Assembly (NCBI GenBank): GCA_963691655.1
Contig: OY829326.1
Location: 70,673,235 to 70,737,234, forward strand
DNA from: Toxonevra muliebris
Lineage: Eukaryota; Arthropoda; Insecta; Diptera; Pallopteridae
Direction of reading: 5' to 3'
DNA length: 64,000 nucleotides
Position numbers and translations under genes: made by a program. Within the stretch, counting starts at the first letter, position 1; each line of letters starts with the position of its first letter. Positions 21,561 to 35,194 of the stretch are shown here, piece by piece. The notes beneath the pieces were generated by a model. It was not told where the DNA came from. It did not search any database and saw only the letters and a list, made by a program, of their open reading frames with translations.

Positions 21561-24500
21561 TATGAGGCATTCGCCGTCACTTCTTACCTAACCTAACCTT
21601 GATTAATATTGCGCGTTCTTTGAGAAAGATTGTTGTAGTTTTAATTTCCAAACAAGACAACAGGGATCTGCAACTACCTTGAACTCACAAGGCAACCAGT
21701 CTGACATCGTTACTGTTTGAACCAATGGGTAAATTTCTTGGTTTTCATATAAGTAGTAAATTTACTATACAAGCTTGATACCCTTGCATAAAACACTGTT
21801 TGCATAAACCAAAATTGCATAACACTGTCTTGTCAGTAATGTCGAAAAAGTCCCAATCTAAAGAGATTATGCTTTGAGTCTTCCTTAACATTGGGGGTGC
21901 GAAAAGAGCGAAAAATTACATTTATATTGTTTAATTATGCATTAAGAGTGGTGTTTTACTGCCTCTACTGTGGTTCTTGGTAATCGAGCTTTATTATAAA
22001 GCTACTGGGAAGTTTGTCTTCATAGCTGTCAAACAAAAAAATAAATAAAAATTAAAAAAATGATTCCATCTCTTTTGAAGATTTGCTTTGGCAAACTCGG
22101 AGCGACATTCTGGTATTTGGCTCAAAGACGACAGAACCTAAACTGCAATGAATTTCTTAATTACAACAAAAGGACCAATATCGGTGTTTCGGTCATTACA
22201 TTGATGACATCTACATTGAGAAAATTGAAAGCTTTAACGAGATTTTTTAGGTCTTATAATGGAACTATTAAGATAGCAGTGGGGGTGGCAGAACAAAATA
22301 AGTCTTGCAAAAGAACGCTGAAAGAAGTAGTTATGAAGTATATGGGGGAGGATTGAAAAGCATGACAATGGAATTTTCGGCTATATGCTTTTACAGGAAC
22401 CACAGGCCATAAGAGGATGAAGAATAGTACCTAAGTACTTGCCCCGTTGAACTTGTGATCATCGTTGAACTAACCAACGAATGTTTAAAACAGTGGAATA
22501 TTTAGTCTTCTAACTAATGCTCTTTTATTTTGTACTCTTGTAACTCAAAAAGTCAATGAGCAAAAAAGAAAGAAAACGACTTTTTAATTTGACGAGTTCT
22601 TAATTAGATGAGTTTCCAACTTCAAGAGAAATTCACTGTTATTGTTAGTTGAGTTTTATTAATTGTTTTACAACGATTTTTGTTGAAGTTATTTCTCAGT
22701 CCGAAAAGAGAATGAACCCACTGAAGTTCCGTTTATTGTTGTTTTGAAAAGTAGTCAAAATGTTTGCAACTGGATGGGGTCTTCAGAGTAACTACAACAA
22801 AACATAGTTAAATTGTTGTCAACTTTAAAGTTTATGGCGAATAGATGCCATAAGATGTCGTAAGAGGGTGAATATAGGTTCCTCACAACCATACGATTTT
22901 TTATATGTCTTGACCTTCCCTATAACTTCCTTTCATATTGACCATAAGGACGGAGAAATCTGTATATTTATAATAAGTTATAGCATCGCTAGTTTTCTGA
23001 TTTCTCAAAAATTTTTTTATTAGAGAAATATTAATTAATTTATGCAATAATTTATAAATTTTTCGTATCTCGAAAAAAATATCAAAATTCTAGTTGTAAA
23101 CGTGAAGCAGTTTTAAATATTTGTGAACAATTCTCATTTTTAACTGGACGTTGAAAAATTGAAACTGATTCATGTTGTTGGGTATAATTCTAAAATTTTA
23201 CTCGGATCATGAGAGATTAATGTTTTATTTGCAAAAGTTTATTATTTTTCTAAAAAAAATAAATGCAAATATTTGAAAATATTTTAAAAAATAGCGGCTT
23301 ATCATATATAAGAATCTTGCTAGTAACAGTACACTGAAATATCTCTGAAACTAAAGTCAATCTGAAAAAAATCTAAAATCATTGCCAGTTACGTAATGAG
23401 AAACCTAAATTCTACTTAGATCAACTCCTAAGTCGCGTATCGCAGAATTACTGTTACCCAGTGTATCTAGTACACAAAAGATATTCACAAAATTGAAAAA
23501 TAAAAAATGCAACTAGAATTTAAATTCACCAATAAAATATTATTTAACTTTAGAATTATTTTGGTATATTCAAATGACCTCAAATTGACACGCACACACA
23601 CTCAAAAATTCTAGCTTCTAAAATTCAAATAAATATTTTCATTACTCTCAATTTTGTTAGTAATTTTATTTACTTTTTTGTACAATGTATTTACTTAATT
23701 CAAATGAATGCAAACCAGAATATGTTAAACTAAACCAAAGCAATCATTATTTTTCATTATGTAGTTTGATTATATTTTGTTTATATTTTTTGTGTTTTGT
23801 AATATAAACTGAAAGGCAAATAACAATGAATATGAATGAAAATAATAAAAAATAATTTCGAAAAAAGTATAAGGACACAAAATGGAAAAAAATAAAAAAA
23901 ATTAAATAAAATTGGCACTACAACAATTGCAGCACTTGAACTAAAAAAGCAAAACTGAAAAACGAAATGAAGAGGAAAAACATTTATGTAGTTTTAGTGA
24001 AAACTAGTTTTTTCGAAAAGCTGCAGGCAAAACATAGAATCATTAATTCAAATGTGCTACAGGGACGATTAATAATGAACAATACTCGTACTGAAGTGAA
24101 CTGAATAAAGGCAAACAAAACAAGAACGTAGGTGCAGAGGAGGTTCATCCTTCAACAATTCAGAGGGAGGAAGAGAGAGGGGGAAATACGCATATGATTG
24201 TCGAGTTGTATAGAAATTTGACTCATCGCATGTGTCATGTGATGGTGTGCGAAAGAGGGAAAGAAAGAAAATAGAACATCAAAAAAGCAAACAAACACAA
24301 CTTTCGATTAAATTGTAAAATGAAAAATGGGCATGTGTGTGTGTTTGTAAATGTGTATGGGTGTACAAGTACAAAACGCAGCAATTTCATTTCATTTGCT
24401 CGTAAAAACACGTAACAGCAACTAGTAAAATTGCTTGCGCAAAGGACATCATTGCGAGAGCAATTGAGAAATTAATGCATGAGGAGCATCCTTTGGTAAA

Positions 24501-26389
24501 GTTTAAAGTACATATACATACATACAAATGCATATAAATGTCAGGAAGCACGCACGCACACATAAATAATGTCGACATTAACTAAAGAAAACAAATAACT
24601 ATGGCAACAACAAGAATGTCCTTTTTTTTTTTTGCTCTTTGCTGCTTTAGTTACTGGCAAATGTTGTTGCTGTTGCAGCTGATGTATTTGTGGCTGTTTT
24701 TGTTATTGTTGTTGTGTTCTTGATGGTCCTGATGATGATGATGATGAATTCAAAGATAAACTTTAACTCGAAAGCGCCATTCGTACACACACACACACTC
24801 ACACTTATATAGTGTAATGGAACAACAGTGCACAAACACAAACATTTAAGTTTCACACACAAATATCTAGATATAAATATGTGTGTACTACATAGCTAAA
24901 CATGCTTAGATACAAATGCATGATATGTTTTGTACTTATAAATGATACATATACCCTTGTATTTTTGTATGGGCTGGGAAAAATGTTACAAGTCACAGGC
25001 AGTCAGAACATCAAGTTGCAAAAAAAAAAAAAAATAACAAAACAGCCACACACACATATAACACAAAGAGACAAATAGAAAATTGTAGTATAACATTGAA
25101 GAATAATAACAACATTACCATAACGCATGCTTCCTTTTCCCACCATCTCTCTTTCTCTCTCTCACACACACACACACACACACTCTCATTCTCTTTCACA
25201 TAAGTTAGGCATTAGGCAGAAGAATAGATTGGAACTGAAGAGGTGGTTCACTCCCATAAAAACAAAATGAAAAGGTCAGTTTTTGGTCGGGACAATTTAC
25301 CAGAAATGTATCTTTCACATACACTTACTTACCCATACATACATATAAATGTAATTTTGTGTAATATTCTTTTCTATTTTTTTTTCCTGCTCCCAGTTTT
25401 TCTCTACTAGTATATAGGAAACGCCATGATGACGTCGCTACATAATCGCATTGAAACGATAAAATTATTGTAAGCAAAAAACAGACCAAAAAAATTTTCC
25501 AATGTAGGAAATCTTTTTGAGTGTGCGAGGGGCGAGTACGGGTCCGAGTTGAATGAGTGTTGTTGGAAATAGTTTGGTTTGTTACTTACATGCAACATAA
25601 AATGAACATGTTAAGTTTTCAATTGTCATAAATTATCTGCTGAACCGCAAAAAAAAAAATATATACTCTACTCCACTAAATAAATAAAAAACATATACCT
25701 ACTACTAACAAAAAAAGCCGTAAAAAAGCAAGTAGGATTTAGACTTTATTCAGCATAATAATTTATTATGCTCATTCAGTTGGAATCTATCTGTAGCTGG
25801 TACTTGCGGTATTAAAATTGGAAAAGAAGGACAAGCCAGAGGACGAGCGTGTTCTGTGTGCATACAGAAAAGTATCAAATTTCAATTGAAACTGTTAAGT
25901 TATGCAATTAATGTAGAAGTGAAGAGTATTTATGATTATTTTATTATACATAGGTGTTATTTTATCATTACAAAGTATTTATTTTTAACAAACCATACAG
26001 GGTCGTATTCTTTTACAATATACAACGCTGTCTAGTTAACACAACAGAAGCAACAAGTTTTGTTCGTTTATAAAATATATTTTGTGAAGATTTCCTTTAT
26101 CTTTTGATGAAGCAAAAAAGCGTTACATATTCAGCCCTGTCATGAGACTCACGTGAACTATCTGTGCTCGTCGGATTTTTTGATCTCACATGAATAACAA
26201 TTTCACTTCGAAACAGCAGAGTTGATTTGGAAAGAAAACAAGAATAATTTAAAACTATTGTGAATGGTAATTCTTATTTATTGAAATTTTATCTGACGTC
26301 CCCATCGTAAAGTTTGACATTTGTTAGAATATACGTACTCAGAATGTTTTGTCATACAAGCTTTATCTCGGCAAACAAAAGGAATTAAA
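21561..26389. other. Long non-coding stretch, microsatellites
   Basis: AT-rich DNA with no gene I can support. A 98-codon plus-strand frame at 22060-22356 has no recognisable motif. Simple repeats: GAT repeats at about 24732-24747, CA/CT tracts at about 24786-24801 and 25143-25184, and poly(A) at 25020-25034. The A/T-rich, repeat-spotted character fits intron or intergenic fly DNA. Confidence 0.5.
25151..25183. repeat. (CT)n(CA)n microsatellite
   Basis: A run of CT repeats passing into about ten CA units. Confidence 0.9.
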
Positions 26390-27993
26390 TCGTGAACATT
26401 TTCGTGGGCTTATTTATTATGATTATTATTATTCGATATGGATTATCTCATGAATAGTACATTGATTAATTTAATTCGATCTTTGACGATGAAGCAGTGA
26501 GTACAGTAGTATTGTTTTGCGCTGGTGTAGAATTTTGGTCGTCGTTCGCTCACCGACGAATTCCGTGAAGGTCGTCTAAAACCGATGCTGTGCGAAAACT
26601 GATAGAGCACGTTCCTCATGTGACATACCATGAGATTGAAGCAATTTTAGGCATTAGTTCCACCAGCATACATAAGATATTGCATTGCCATTTGACCGTG
26701 AAAAAGATTTGTTCTCGTTGAATAACGCATAAATTGAGCGATGGCCAAAAAAGGCTTGTGTTGGCTGGCGCAAGGAAATGATCAAAAAATACAACTGCGG
26801 CGTATCAAAAGATATGTATACTGCGCTCGGAGCACTGCGAAGCAAATGGTCGTTTAATTCTCTTGAAAAACTGGTAATGTGACCACGGTACCACTTGAGC
26901 ACCGTCTAACGGTCACTTCTAAATGGTAGAGGAAAGGATTGCAGGTTGCCACCACTGCAGTATTTCGACATTCTGGCAGGGCCATAACCTTAACTCCTAC
27001 TGGCATCGACGTCAAAAGAGTAGTTGTCACTTTTTCTCTACTTCTGGAGCGGACAGACGCAATAACACAGTGTTTGCTGAACAAAGTGTGAAATGTTGTT
27101 CTCAAAAAATTCAAAAATTAAAATTGCGTTTTATTCTCTGTACATATTTATCGGAAATTCAATATAAATTTTTATGCTGTGTTGCTTTTCCATTCTATTA
27201 ACATAATCCAGACAAAATTCTAAACATAAAATGAATTGGAAGTTTTTTTTCCATGTATTCCAAAATAGTGTCATGATGCAGGTTGCCACCTTTGCTGGCT
27301 TGCAGCTTGCCACCCCACTCTTTTTCGTTTGTTTTGCCACTGATATGCCATTTTTCATGATTTTGTTATATTTACAATTGTAACTGAGTCAAAAGTGAAG
27401 TATTTTTATTGCATTGTAGTGATATTTTCTGTGATTTTTTTACGTTTTCGTGATTCCGATGACGATTTGGAATGATTCCATACCATTCCGCCAACTTGTC
27501 TTTTTATAAGAATATTCACTAATTTTTTTGTGTTCACAGCCGCTGAGTACAAATAAAATTTAATAAACATTTTAAACCAGGTGGTTTTACTTCAGTTTTT
27601 CTACATTATCTGCAATTTTTTTAAAATTCAAATGATTTTCAGATCAGGGTTGTGCTACTCTCTTTCCAACTGTATTACTACCTGTGTTACTATATCTTTC
27701 CAACTGTATATATACATATATTAACAATACGTTGATTTTATGACAACTGGCAAATCTCGACAAACAACCGAATTTTTCATCCACAGAATAGTCTTTATTC
27801 TGCACCCAATGACTTCTTTTTGTTCCCGGACATTAAAAATAAACTGTGTGGACAACAGTTTGCGACGCCCGAAGAAGCTGTTGATGAGTTGAAAAACTAT
27901 GTTTTGGAGGTGTCTCAAGAGGAATGGAAAAACTGGTTTAAAAGAATGCAAAAGTTTATAAATCTTCATGGAGAATATTTTGGAAAACAATGA
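26390..27993 (+). pseudogene. Decayed mariner transposase with internal insertion
   Basis: Blocks run 5' to 3' in mariner order. NSIFDDEAV (near 26475) is followed by EFREGR and, at 26580-26720, DAVRKLIEHVPHVTYHEIEA, SSTSIHKILHCHLTVKKICS. A KQMVV...KTGNVTTVPLEHRLTV segment lies at about 26845-26920. The C-terminus at 27760-27993 reads SAPNDFFLFPDIKNKLCG, ATPEEAVDELKNYVLEV, NWFKRMQKFI and GEYFGKQ then stop. Stops and frameshifts are frequent, the second catalytic Asp block is missing, and about 750 bp of unrelated DNA separates the parts. Terminal inverted repeats were not found. It is a different mariner subfamily from the copy at 61-62 kb. Confidence 0.8.
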
Positions 27994-28009
27994 AGTCGTT
28001 TTCAAAGAT

Positions 28010-30340
28010 TAATTTTTTTTTCTTGCTATAGCTGAAACTTAATTAATGCCCCTCGTACTGTCATGAACGCGTAACATCCTCCCTATTATTAAAAGTTCAT
28101 ACATGTTTGTGCAAATTGGCGGCGATCTTTACTTATATATTTTCGATTAATTTTTGGCTTTAAAGACTCGCGTTTTACCAAAAACACACTCATTCCATCA
28201 GAACTCCCTTTTGACATAGTTGCTGGAATATCGCTAATGCGTTGCAAAGACGAATCATTTGTTAGCTTTATTAACCCAATAAGTTCCGCCAGGAAATACA
28301 AAAAGTATGGAGATAAAAATTATAGAGGCCAGCTTTGACGTCGCCAGCAATAGTTTGGAGAAAAGTTCTAAATTTATCAACCCGTTGAGAGTTATTGTTT
28401 GACTTAGTTATTGGATTGGCAGATATATTGGAACATATTAAATGTGTGAAAGCAGTCGAACGTTTTTTTAATTTCATACTCATATCTTGAGATCTTTGAT
28501 TTCTAATCATTCAATAGAATCACAATCATAAACGCGTGAAATCTTTTTCGAGAGGGCACCGCGTCGCTCAGCCTGATTATACGGCGCGCTATTACGCGTT
28601 CGGAGCCGAAGCGACCATAAACAATTATTTATATCTTGAAAACTTCTGGACGGTCCACTCTGAAATTTTTATGAGGCATTTTAGATACTATGATAAATAT
28701 TTTAGTAATTGAAAAGACGATTTAAAATAGTTCCATTTTAAGTAAATGCAATTTGTTTATAACTTTTGCTAATCTGTTTTATTAAAAAAATATGAAACTT
28801 TTTTATTTATTAGAGCTGGAAAAGTTCGACTTATCCAGCTCACCTTTCCTAAAATTTTCGTTACTTTTTATAAAATCGCTTACGAACTACACGATTACAA
28901 AAAAATTTGATTTTTGACACTTCAAATGTTTAAATATTCGTAACTCGAAAATTTTGCTAATCATATTCAAACAAAAAAATACGTGTCGATTTATTTTGTA
29001 TGAAAAAAAAACCTTTGGGGCGATTTAAATTTTTAATTGCAAATACGATATGGAAAAATACTTTTTTATAGCTGCGGACTCAGCATTTTTGCGTATCAAT
29101 ATCTAAAAACAAGTAAAAACGAAATTAGTACAAAATTCTTTTTTCAAATCATGAATTTTTAATTTCTCTTACTGCATCAAAATCTAATTTTTCATAAAAA
29201 ATGGACTTGGCGTCTTTTTACTCTAAGTCAACGATATGTGTAGTAACCAATATTAATTTAAGAAAAAGCGAAGCGAAGACTCGAAATTGATTTTATGCAT
29301 ATGGTTTCCTGGGCAAATGCACTTAGAATCATGCATAGATTGTTTTGTTTTTACTATAGGTACACTTTGAAAATTGTTTCCACCTATAAAAAAATACCTA
29401 TTTAAATTAAACGGTAGTTGGGCGTGGTTGTTATACGTTTATGAAATATTTTTCTTTACCAAACCAAGTTGATTTGTACTATATATATTTTTCTTTTTCA
29501 TTATTCTTTGAAAATGCCATTTAAGTGGAAGGTAGACGTGGCTATGACCCGATGTTCACCATGAAAATTTCACTTTCATACCATATATGTGGGAGTTCCT
29601 TTAATTAAAACGAGATTATGTTCTTACTTTATAAAATGTTTATTAAAAAAAGGATAGTCTGTTGTGAAAACGCGTGCGCATATGACGATAGCTTTTTACG
29701 TACTCTGTCGTATTTTTGCTCTTTCGTTTTGTTCCAGTTAGTGTTGCCTATGTGTGTATTGTATTGTCTCGTCTTGTTCGTTAAGTTTATGAAAAATGTT
29801 GTCCACTTTTTATGTGTCTTGTCTTGTCGTTTTCTCCACTTTCCACATATATACAAGCTACCACACACTTAACTGATTTTTCCATTTCAGAATTTAATCT
29901 CTTCCTATTGTATTGCATTGCTTTGTATATTATTAGAGTTCGCCAAAGAGCGAGGAGCATGTAGGACTAGAAAGTCCATTGTATTCCGTTCCGAAGAATG
30001 ACACTCTTCTAACTTAGTTAAGCTTTACCTTCGTCAATAGTCTTGAATCCGCCAGAAGCCTTTGCAAATTTGTATAGCTTGGATAGATCATGGTTGGCTT
30101 AGCCTTCTTTCCCCAAGAAATGTTTGTCCAGTGTAGCACGTCTCGTCCGAGAGAAAGCTGGGGAATCGGAAATGACAAGACATGCATCACATAGATTCGG
30201 TTTCTTGACGCCGTTTTTACTAAAAAAAATCGTTGAAACCTATAACGAAGCGTCATTATAAGCGAACTTCACTATTTTTTTTAATATTGTCATTTTATAT
30301 ATATTCTGAATTTATTTACATTCTTTACTTATATTCTACT
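28010..30340. other. Non-coding stretch
   Basis: Mixed AT-rich DNA without a recognised gene. Longer open frames on either strand lack motifs, biased codon use or splice context. Confidence 0.45.
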
Positions 30341-30539
30341 TAAGTTATTCACCATAACTAATATCTAGCACAAACGCAGTCATCACAGTTACCCACATCA
30401 ATACATCACAACGCAAACTCACCACACTGATCAGTGATACACACACACGCAGTCATCACAACACAAACTCTTCACACTAATCGGTGATACACACACATTC
30501 AAGCATCACTATTCCTCACGTTAGTTCATCACAACTGCA

Positions 30540-31110
30540 GAACAGTCACATCAGTACGACAGTGACCGTGATCGTGTGTGGTCATCATCAGCGCAAGATG
30601 ATGACCATACAGATATCACACTGTTGTAGGTGGTTGTAACGCAAGTAGTTACTACATCGTTGGCAACCATCTACAAACATCGCTGTCACACTCACGACGG
30701 TGACACAAGTGTGCGCCTGGCCGTAGAGAGTGGGAAATGCTGGCCCCTTTCCTCTCAGACGCCCTGCACCTTCCACCGTCACCAACACCATTAACCAATC
30801 CACAATGCCCCACTAATATATAAGGTGGATGCAGAGCGCTAGAAAGGAGAGTCTGTCAGGAGGAGTCTGTCTGGAGTCAGTAGTAGCGCTTAATCAGGTG
30901 CTACAGTTAACCTGCGGTCGTTCTATTTTCTATTAGTAATCTTTTCATTTGAATTGTTGAGTTATTTTGCAACACAATAAATTAATTAAGTTTATAACGT
31001 TTTGGAAAAACTATTAGTGTTTATTTTTTTTATTTTGATTGGCTGGATTACTGGAATCCGCTGAGGTTACCCCGCACGTTTTAAACCGTGAAAATCGTAA
31101 CGAAACCTGA
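30540..31110 (+). mobile_element. Possible solo LTR
   Basis: A GC-richer block contains TATATAAGG at about 30817, then GAGTCTGTC..GAGTCTGTCTGGAGTCAGT. AATAAATTAATT follows at about 30976, and the stretch ends GAGGTTACCCCGCACG...CCGTGAAAATCGTAACG, similar in style to the LTR/primer-binding junction of insect Ty3-type elements. Upstream (30360-30520) is a partly repeated ATCAC/CACACA block. No second LTR or gag-pol is visible. Weak evidence, by pattern only. Confidence 0.3.
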
Positions 31111-31164
31111 GACGAATCCTACAATGAGTCTAAGTCATACCTTAACAATCTTAACTGATATTTA

Positions 31165-31445
31165 CATCTGTCTTACCTAGGATAGTCAATAGCAAACTTT
31201 GACTGTAGGTAGGAATCAAGTCCAAGCCAATGATCGTTGTGTAATTGACGTAACCTCAATTCCATTTCATCTTTAATGAAAGAGGTATTGCTGCCAATGG
31301 CGGGCGTGTAAAAATCATATCTAATCCTTTTCTAGCCAGCATGCCCGGCGTCTCGTTATCTGGGATACCTGCGTGGCCTGGCACCCATACCAACGTTACT
31401 GAATTACTACTCGCAACTCTTTTAAGCTTTAGAGGCAATAGGTGT
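31165..31445 (-). pseudogene. LINE RNase H fragment
   Basis: The minus strand reads SVTLVWVPGHAGIPDNETPG, MLARKGLD and RPPLAAIPLS. After a frameshift near 31260 it continues LRLRQLHNDHWLGL. 'VxLxWVPGHxGIxGNExAD.LAxxG' is the conserved second half of the RNase H domain in non-LTR retrotransposons. The catalytic His of PGHAG and the Asp of PDNE remain, but the fragment is short and frameshifted. Confidence 0.8.
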
Positions 31446-34400
31446 TAAAACTGCTTGGCTACACGAGGAGATGAAAATAGTTACACTTCTTAAATTTGCT
31501 CTAGTTTTTTTTTTTAAGTCTTATATAAAAACAAAAATAAGTAGATGATTTGTCCATACCTACGACACAGTATTTTCTAGGATCAGGACTTAATGAATTA
31601 ATACAGAGTTTAATTTTAGTCGTAATAATAAATACATGAATATTAATAAAATACTAGTGAATGTATATTTTTCATTTGATTAAATTTCTTCCTTTGCCCC
31701 CTTTTCCAATCGGTCCTGGCCGAGCACAAAACTCATAAGTAATTCATCATGGAATAATACGAAGAAAAATAAATATAATTTCCTAATGATAAAACTGCAT
31801 ATGCAAGGTTTCAGACTAATTTATTGAATACTTAACTTTGATTAAAACTGTTCGAAAAAAGAAAGATTTTTAACCAATAAAACCGGAATACCCTCTTAAA
31901 TGCGATATAAAGCCCTGACCTAAAAAAATCTATTACGCTGAACAAATTGGTTTTTTTTCAAAACAATTTGAAGCACTTGATTTTTTTTAATTAGGAAAAC
32001 AGTGTTAAAAAAATTTTATATTATAGTTGAAAATCGCATGACAAAAATTTCTAAATAATGAACAAATTGCTGTAACATCAAAGAAGAGAAACGATAAACA
32101 AAATGTCAGCGCATTTAACAAAATGGTTTTGTAGACATACATACATACAAAAACATGATAACAATTTACGTTCAGATATCTATTTTCATAAATTTTAATT
32201 ATTTTGCATATTTTGTAGAATTTTTATATAATTCATACTTATGTCATGCCCATGACCACAAAAAAAAAGAAAAAAATGGCAACCAAAAACAAAAAAAAAA
32301 AAAAAAAAAGTGTAATGTGAGAAAGGACAAATGCATGCACGGGAGTATTCACTCATTCAATACAACACAAAAAATGCTAACAAGAAAAACAAATGCACAA
32401 ACCACAAAAATTAAAGGTGACATTTGTGTGTGTGCGTAGAACGCACATGCAAATATTTATGTGTGAGTGTGCGTGTTTCCAGTTACGATAAATGTTGGTG
32501 GCGCTACAAAAACACATTAAAATAAAAACTTATAACAATTTGTTGTTGTAGACAAGAAAAGTTTTGCAGTGGATGTGTTTTGTGCTGTGTTGCTGCAGTT
32601 GTGTTGTCGCTTCTGTTGCTGCTGCCTTTAATGTGACCAAAAATTTCATAATCATGAAAACTACTACTACAAAAATAGCAACAAAAACAACAGCAATAAA
32701 GTTTAGCTGCAGAGAACAAAAAGAAATTCACCATGCGCAAAAATAGTTGCTTACAATTTGATGCTAGTGCTGTTTCTACTGCTACTGCTGTTACTACAAC
32801 TACTAGCTGATATTTCTCTGTGCTGCTGCAACAGCATAGCAAATGCCATAAGAGGTGAGGCCGAACGAACGCAAAAGGGATAGATAAGTGTCACGTGGCG
32901 GCAGTGGCAGTCGGTGTAACTTGCACTTTGCATTATTAATGTGCAAAACTCTTGAAAATAATAATGCGACAGCAGCATTTTACAGTTAATGTGGGAATTG
33001 TGTTGGTGTACTGCTGTCTCTGCCCCATTGCCGCCGCTGCGATAATGCTTTAGCTGTTGCTGATTTTTAAAGGCTTTTTCACATTTTCTTTTCTGTTTCT
33101 GTTTTTGTTTTGTTCTAGCCGCTTTAAAGTTAAGCGCGTATAATCTCGTATAACTAGTGACTCTTTGTTGCAACACCATTGCCACCGTTGCTACTGCTGC
33201 TGCCTGCCGCTCTCAACATTTTGCCTACGCTCGTGTGTGTGTATGTGTAGTATGCAAATTTTGTGCAAACTTTGCAAATTTTCATAAAATGAAAAACTTT
33301 TCGCAGCACGACGCACAGCAGCGATTCGTATTTGTATGTATGCATGTGAGTATAAATTCAAGACATTATTCTTAAATGCTAGCGGAAACCGGAAATGTTG
33401 ACATTTTTTTTCCTTTTGCCTTTTATTATAACTGGGGAAATTCATTTTACTGTGCTGCTGCGAAGTAGGTTAACAACAGTAGTCAACAAATTATGATTTA
33501 TTTTTTTGTCCGTTAAATTAGATTATAGAAGGAAGAGTCTTGATAAGAGAAATGCTCTAAGAATATAGAATATTTGATAAATAGTTTTCAACAATGAAGG
33601 ACCTAAAGTTGGTTAGTTTCACTCGTGTGTAAATAGGTGGCCTATACAAGTTCTGTCCTTCAGAGGAAATACAAATACGGCATAGAATCTTCGTTACATT
33701 TTCTTGTTTCCTCACGGCTCCTAACTGAATTATGCATAACGTGGTAGTAGATGAAACACTGAAGATAAAATTTATATTCAACAAAATGTTTTGAATTCGT
33801 GAAAGATATGAAAGATTTTATGAAAAGTTTTCTGCCTTTGACCAAAAAGTTTAGGATACTTTGCTATTGTCTTATACCAGTAAAGCAAGGTAAAAACGAT
33901 TTAAAGTATTAAGGGTATCATGAAAATTTTATATTGAAATTTCTACAAGTGTTTAAAATTAACACGTCATAATTTCAATAAAACTATTGTGAAAATATTT
34001 GAATAAATTACTTACTTGTAATTCCTGGTTACCTTTTCGAATATTTTTAACTTATATAAATTTATGAAAAGTTAAGATTCCGAAATATTCGTATGATATA
34101 TCTGTTCTTCTTCTTTATCTTCTTCATTATAGCCAGCTAGTTTTAAACTATTAATAATTTTATCAAAAAATCTTGTAACTATAGCCTTTGCTTTAAGCGT
34201 ATTGCAATTATAGATGCTACAATTTTGCAAGTTGACTAGTGTAAAATGTTTCTTTGAATTTTAAGCCCGAAAGTAGGCTTCACTTTTTATTTTTCTCATT
34301 TTTTTTTAACTTTCTCTTCTGTGGCTTTGTATCCATTAGAAATTGTTACATAATTCATTACTATTCCTTAGTTCATTTAGTCTGAGATTTTTATTTTTGC

Positions 34401-35190
34401 AACGACTATATAAACACACACCTATATACATGTATGCATGTATGTATTTATGTTATGAATGTATATAAAGAACATAAAAAAGGACATTCCACTCAATTCA
34501 TAATAATGACTACCTTATATATTTTCATACGTACATAAGGAAGGAAGTGGAAGGAAATAATTTTCAGAACTGTGAAGTGTGTGTGTGTGTGTGTGTATTG
34601 TAAAATATACTCGTACATAATGTAAAATGTTGCAGGCTTATCATAACATTTTGACTAACTCACTTGTATACTTTCTCTTTGGTGCTGTTGTTGCTATTTA
34701 TTGTTGGTGCTTTGTTACTGTATGGCTATGTATGTACAGGAAGGTCATTCTTTTATTGCTTCATTCATTCATTCCATCATTCAAAATGAATGAATCATTT
34801 TGTTTGTGTGTCTGCTTCATTCATGCACATTATTTAATTCTGTTGTTGACATTTGAAATTATTGTATGTTGTGTGCGTAAGTTGTTTTTGTTAGTGTTTG
34901 TTATTGTTAATTTTTGTTGTACGAAATTGTCCTTTTTGGTATTTTTTTAACGTTCCTCATTTCCCACATATTTTCTCCAGCAGTGACTAATTTGCGTAAA
35001 TTATTTTTTTGTTAAATGATTTGCAAATGAACAAGCAGAAAATAATTTCGAAACGAACAAAGAAAGCGAAAGAGAGATAGAGGGCAGGAAGAAGTCAAAG
35101 GAAAGAGAGTGGCAATAAGGTAGTATTACATGTATTGAGTATTTTTTGTGGTTTAATCCATTTCTAATCTGCGGCGGGATTATACAAGGT
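31446..35190. other. Non-coding stretch
   Basis: AT-rich DNA with poly(A) at 32291-32309, a patch of CTG/CAG-type triplets at 32560-33210 and (GT)n at 34577-34596. The triplet patch is open in several frames on both strands, as expected for such repeats. No start, splice or domain evidence supports an exon. Confidence 0.45.
34577..34596. repeat. (GT)n microsatellite
   Basis: Ten GT units. Confidence 0.9.
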
Positions 35191-35194
35191 GATC

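Noticed and set aside
22060..22356. 98-codon plus-strand frame
   Set aside because: No motif, ordinary AT-rich composition and no promoter or poly(A) context. Probably chance.
26654..27114. Minus-strand frames of 82 and 86 codons
   Set aside because: They run antisense over the decayed mariner coding sequence.
32500..33450. Several overlapping open frames on both strands in a CAG/CTG-rich patch
   Set aside because: Triplet repeats open all frames. No start, splice or domain evidence.
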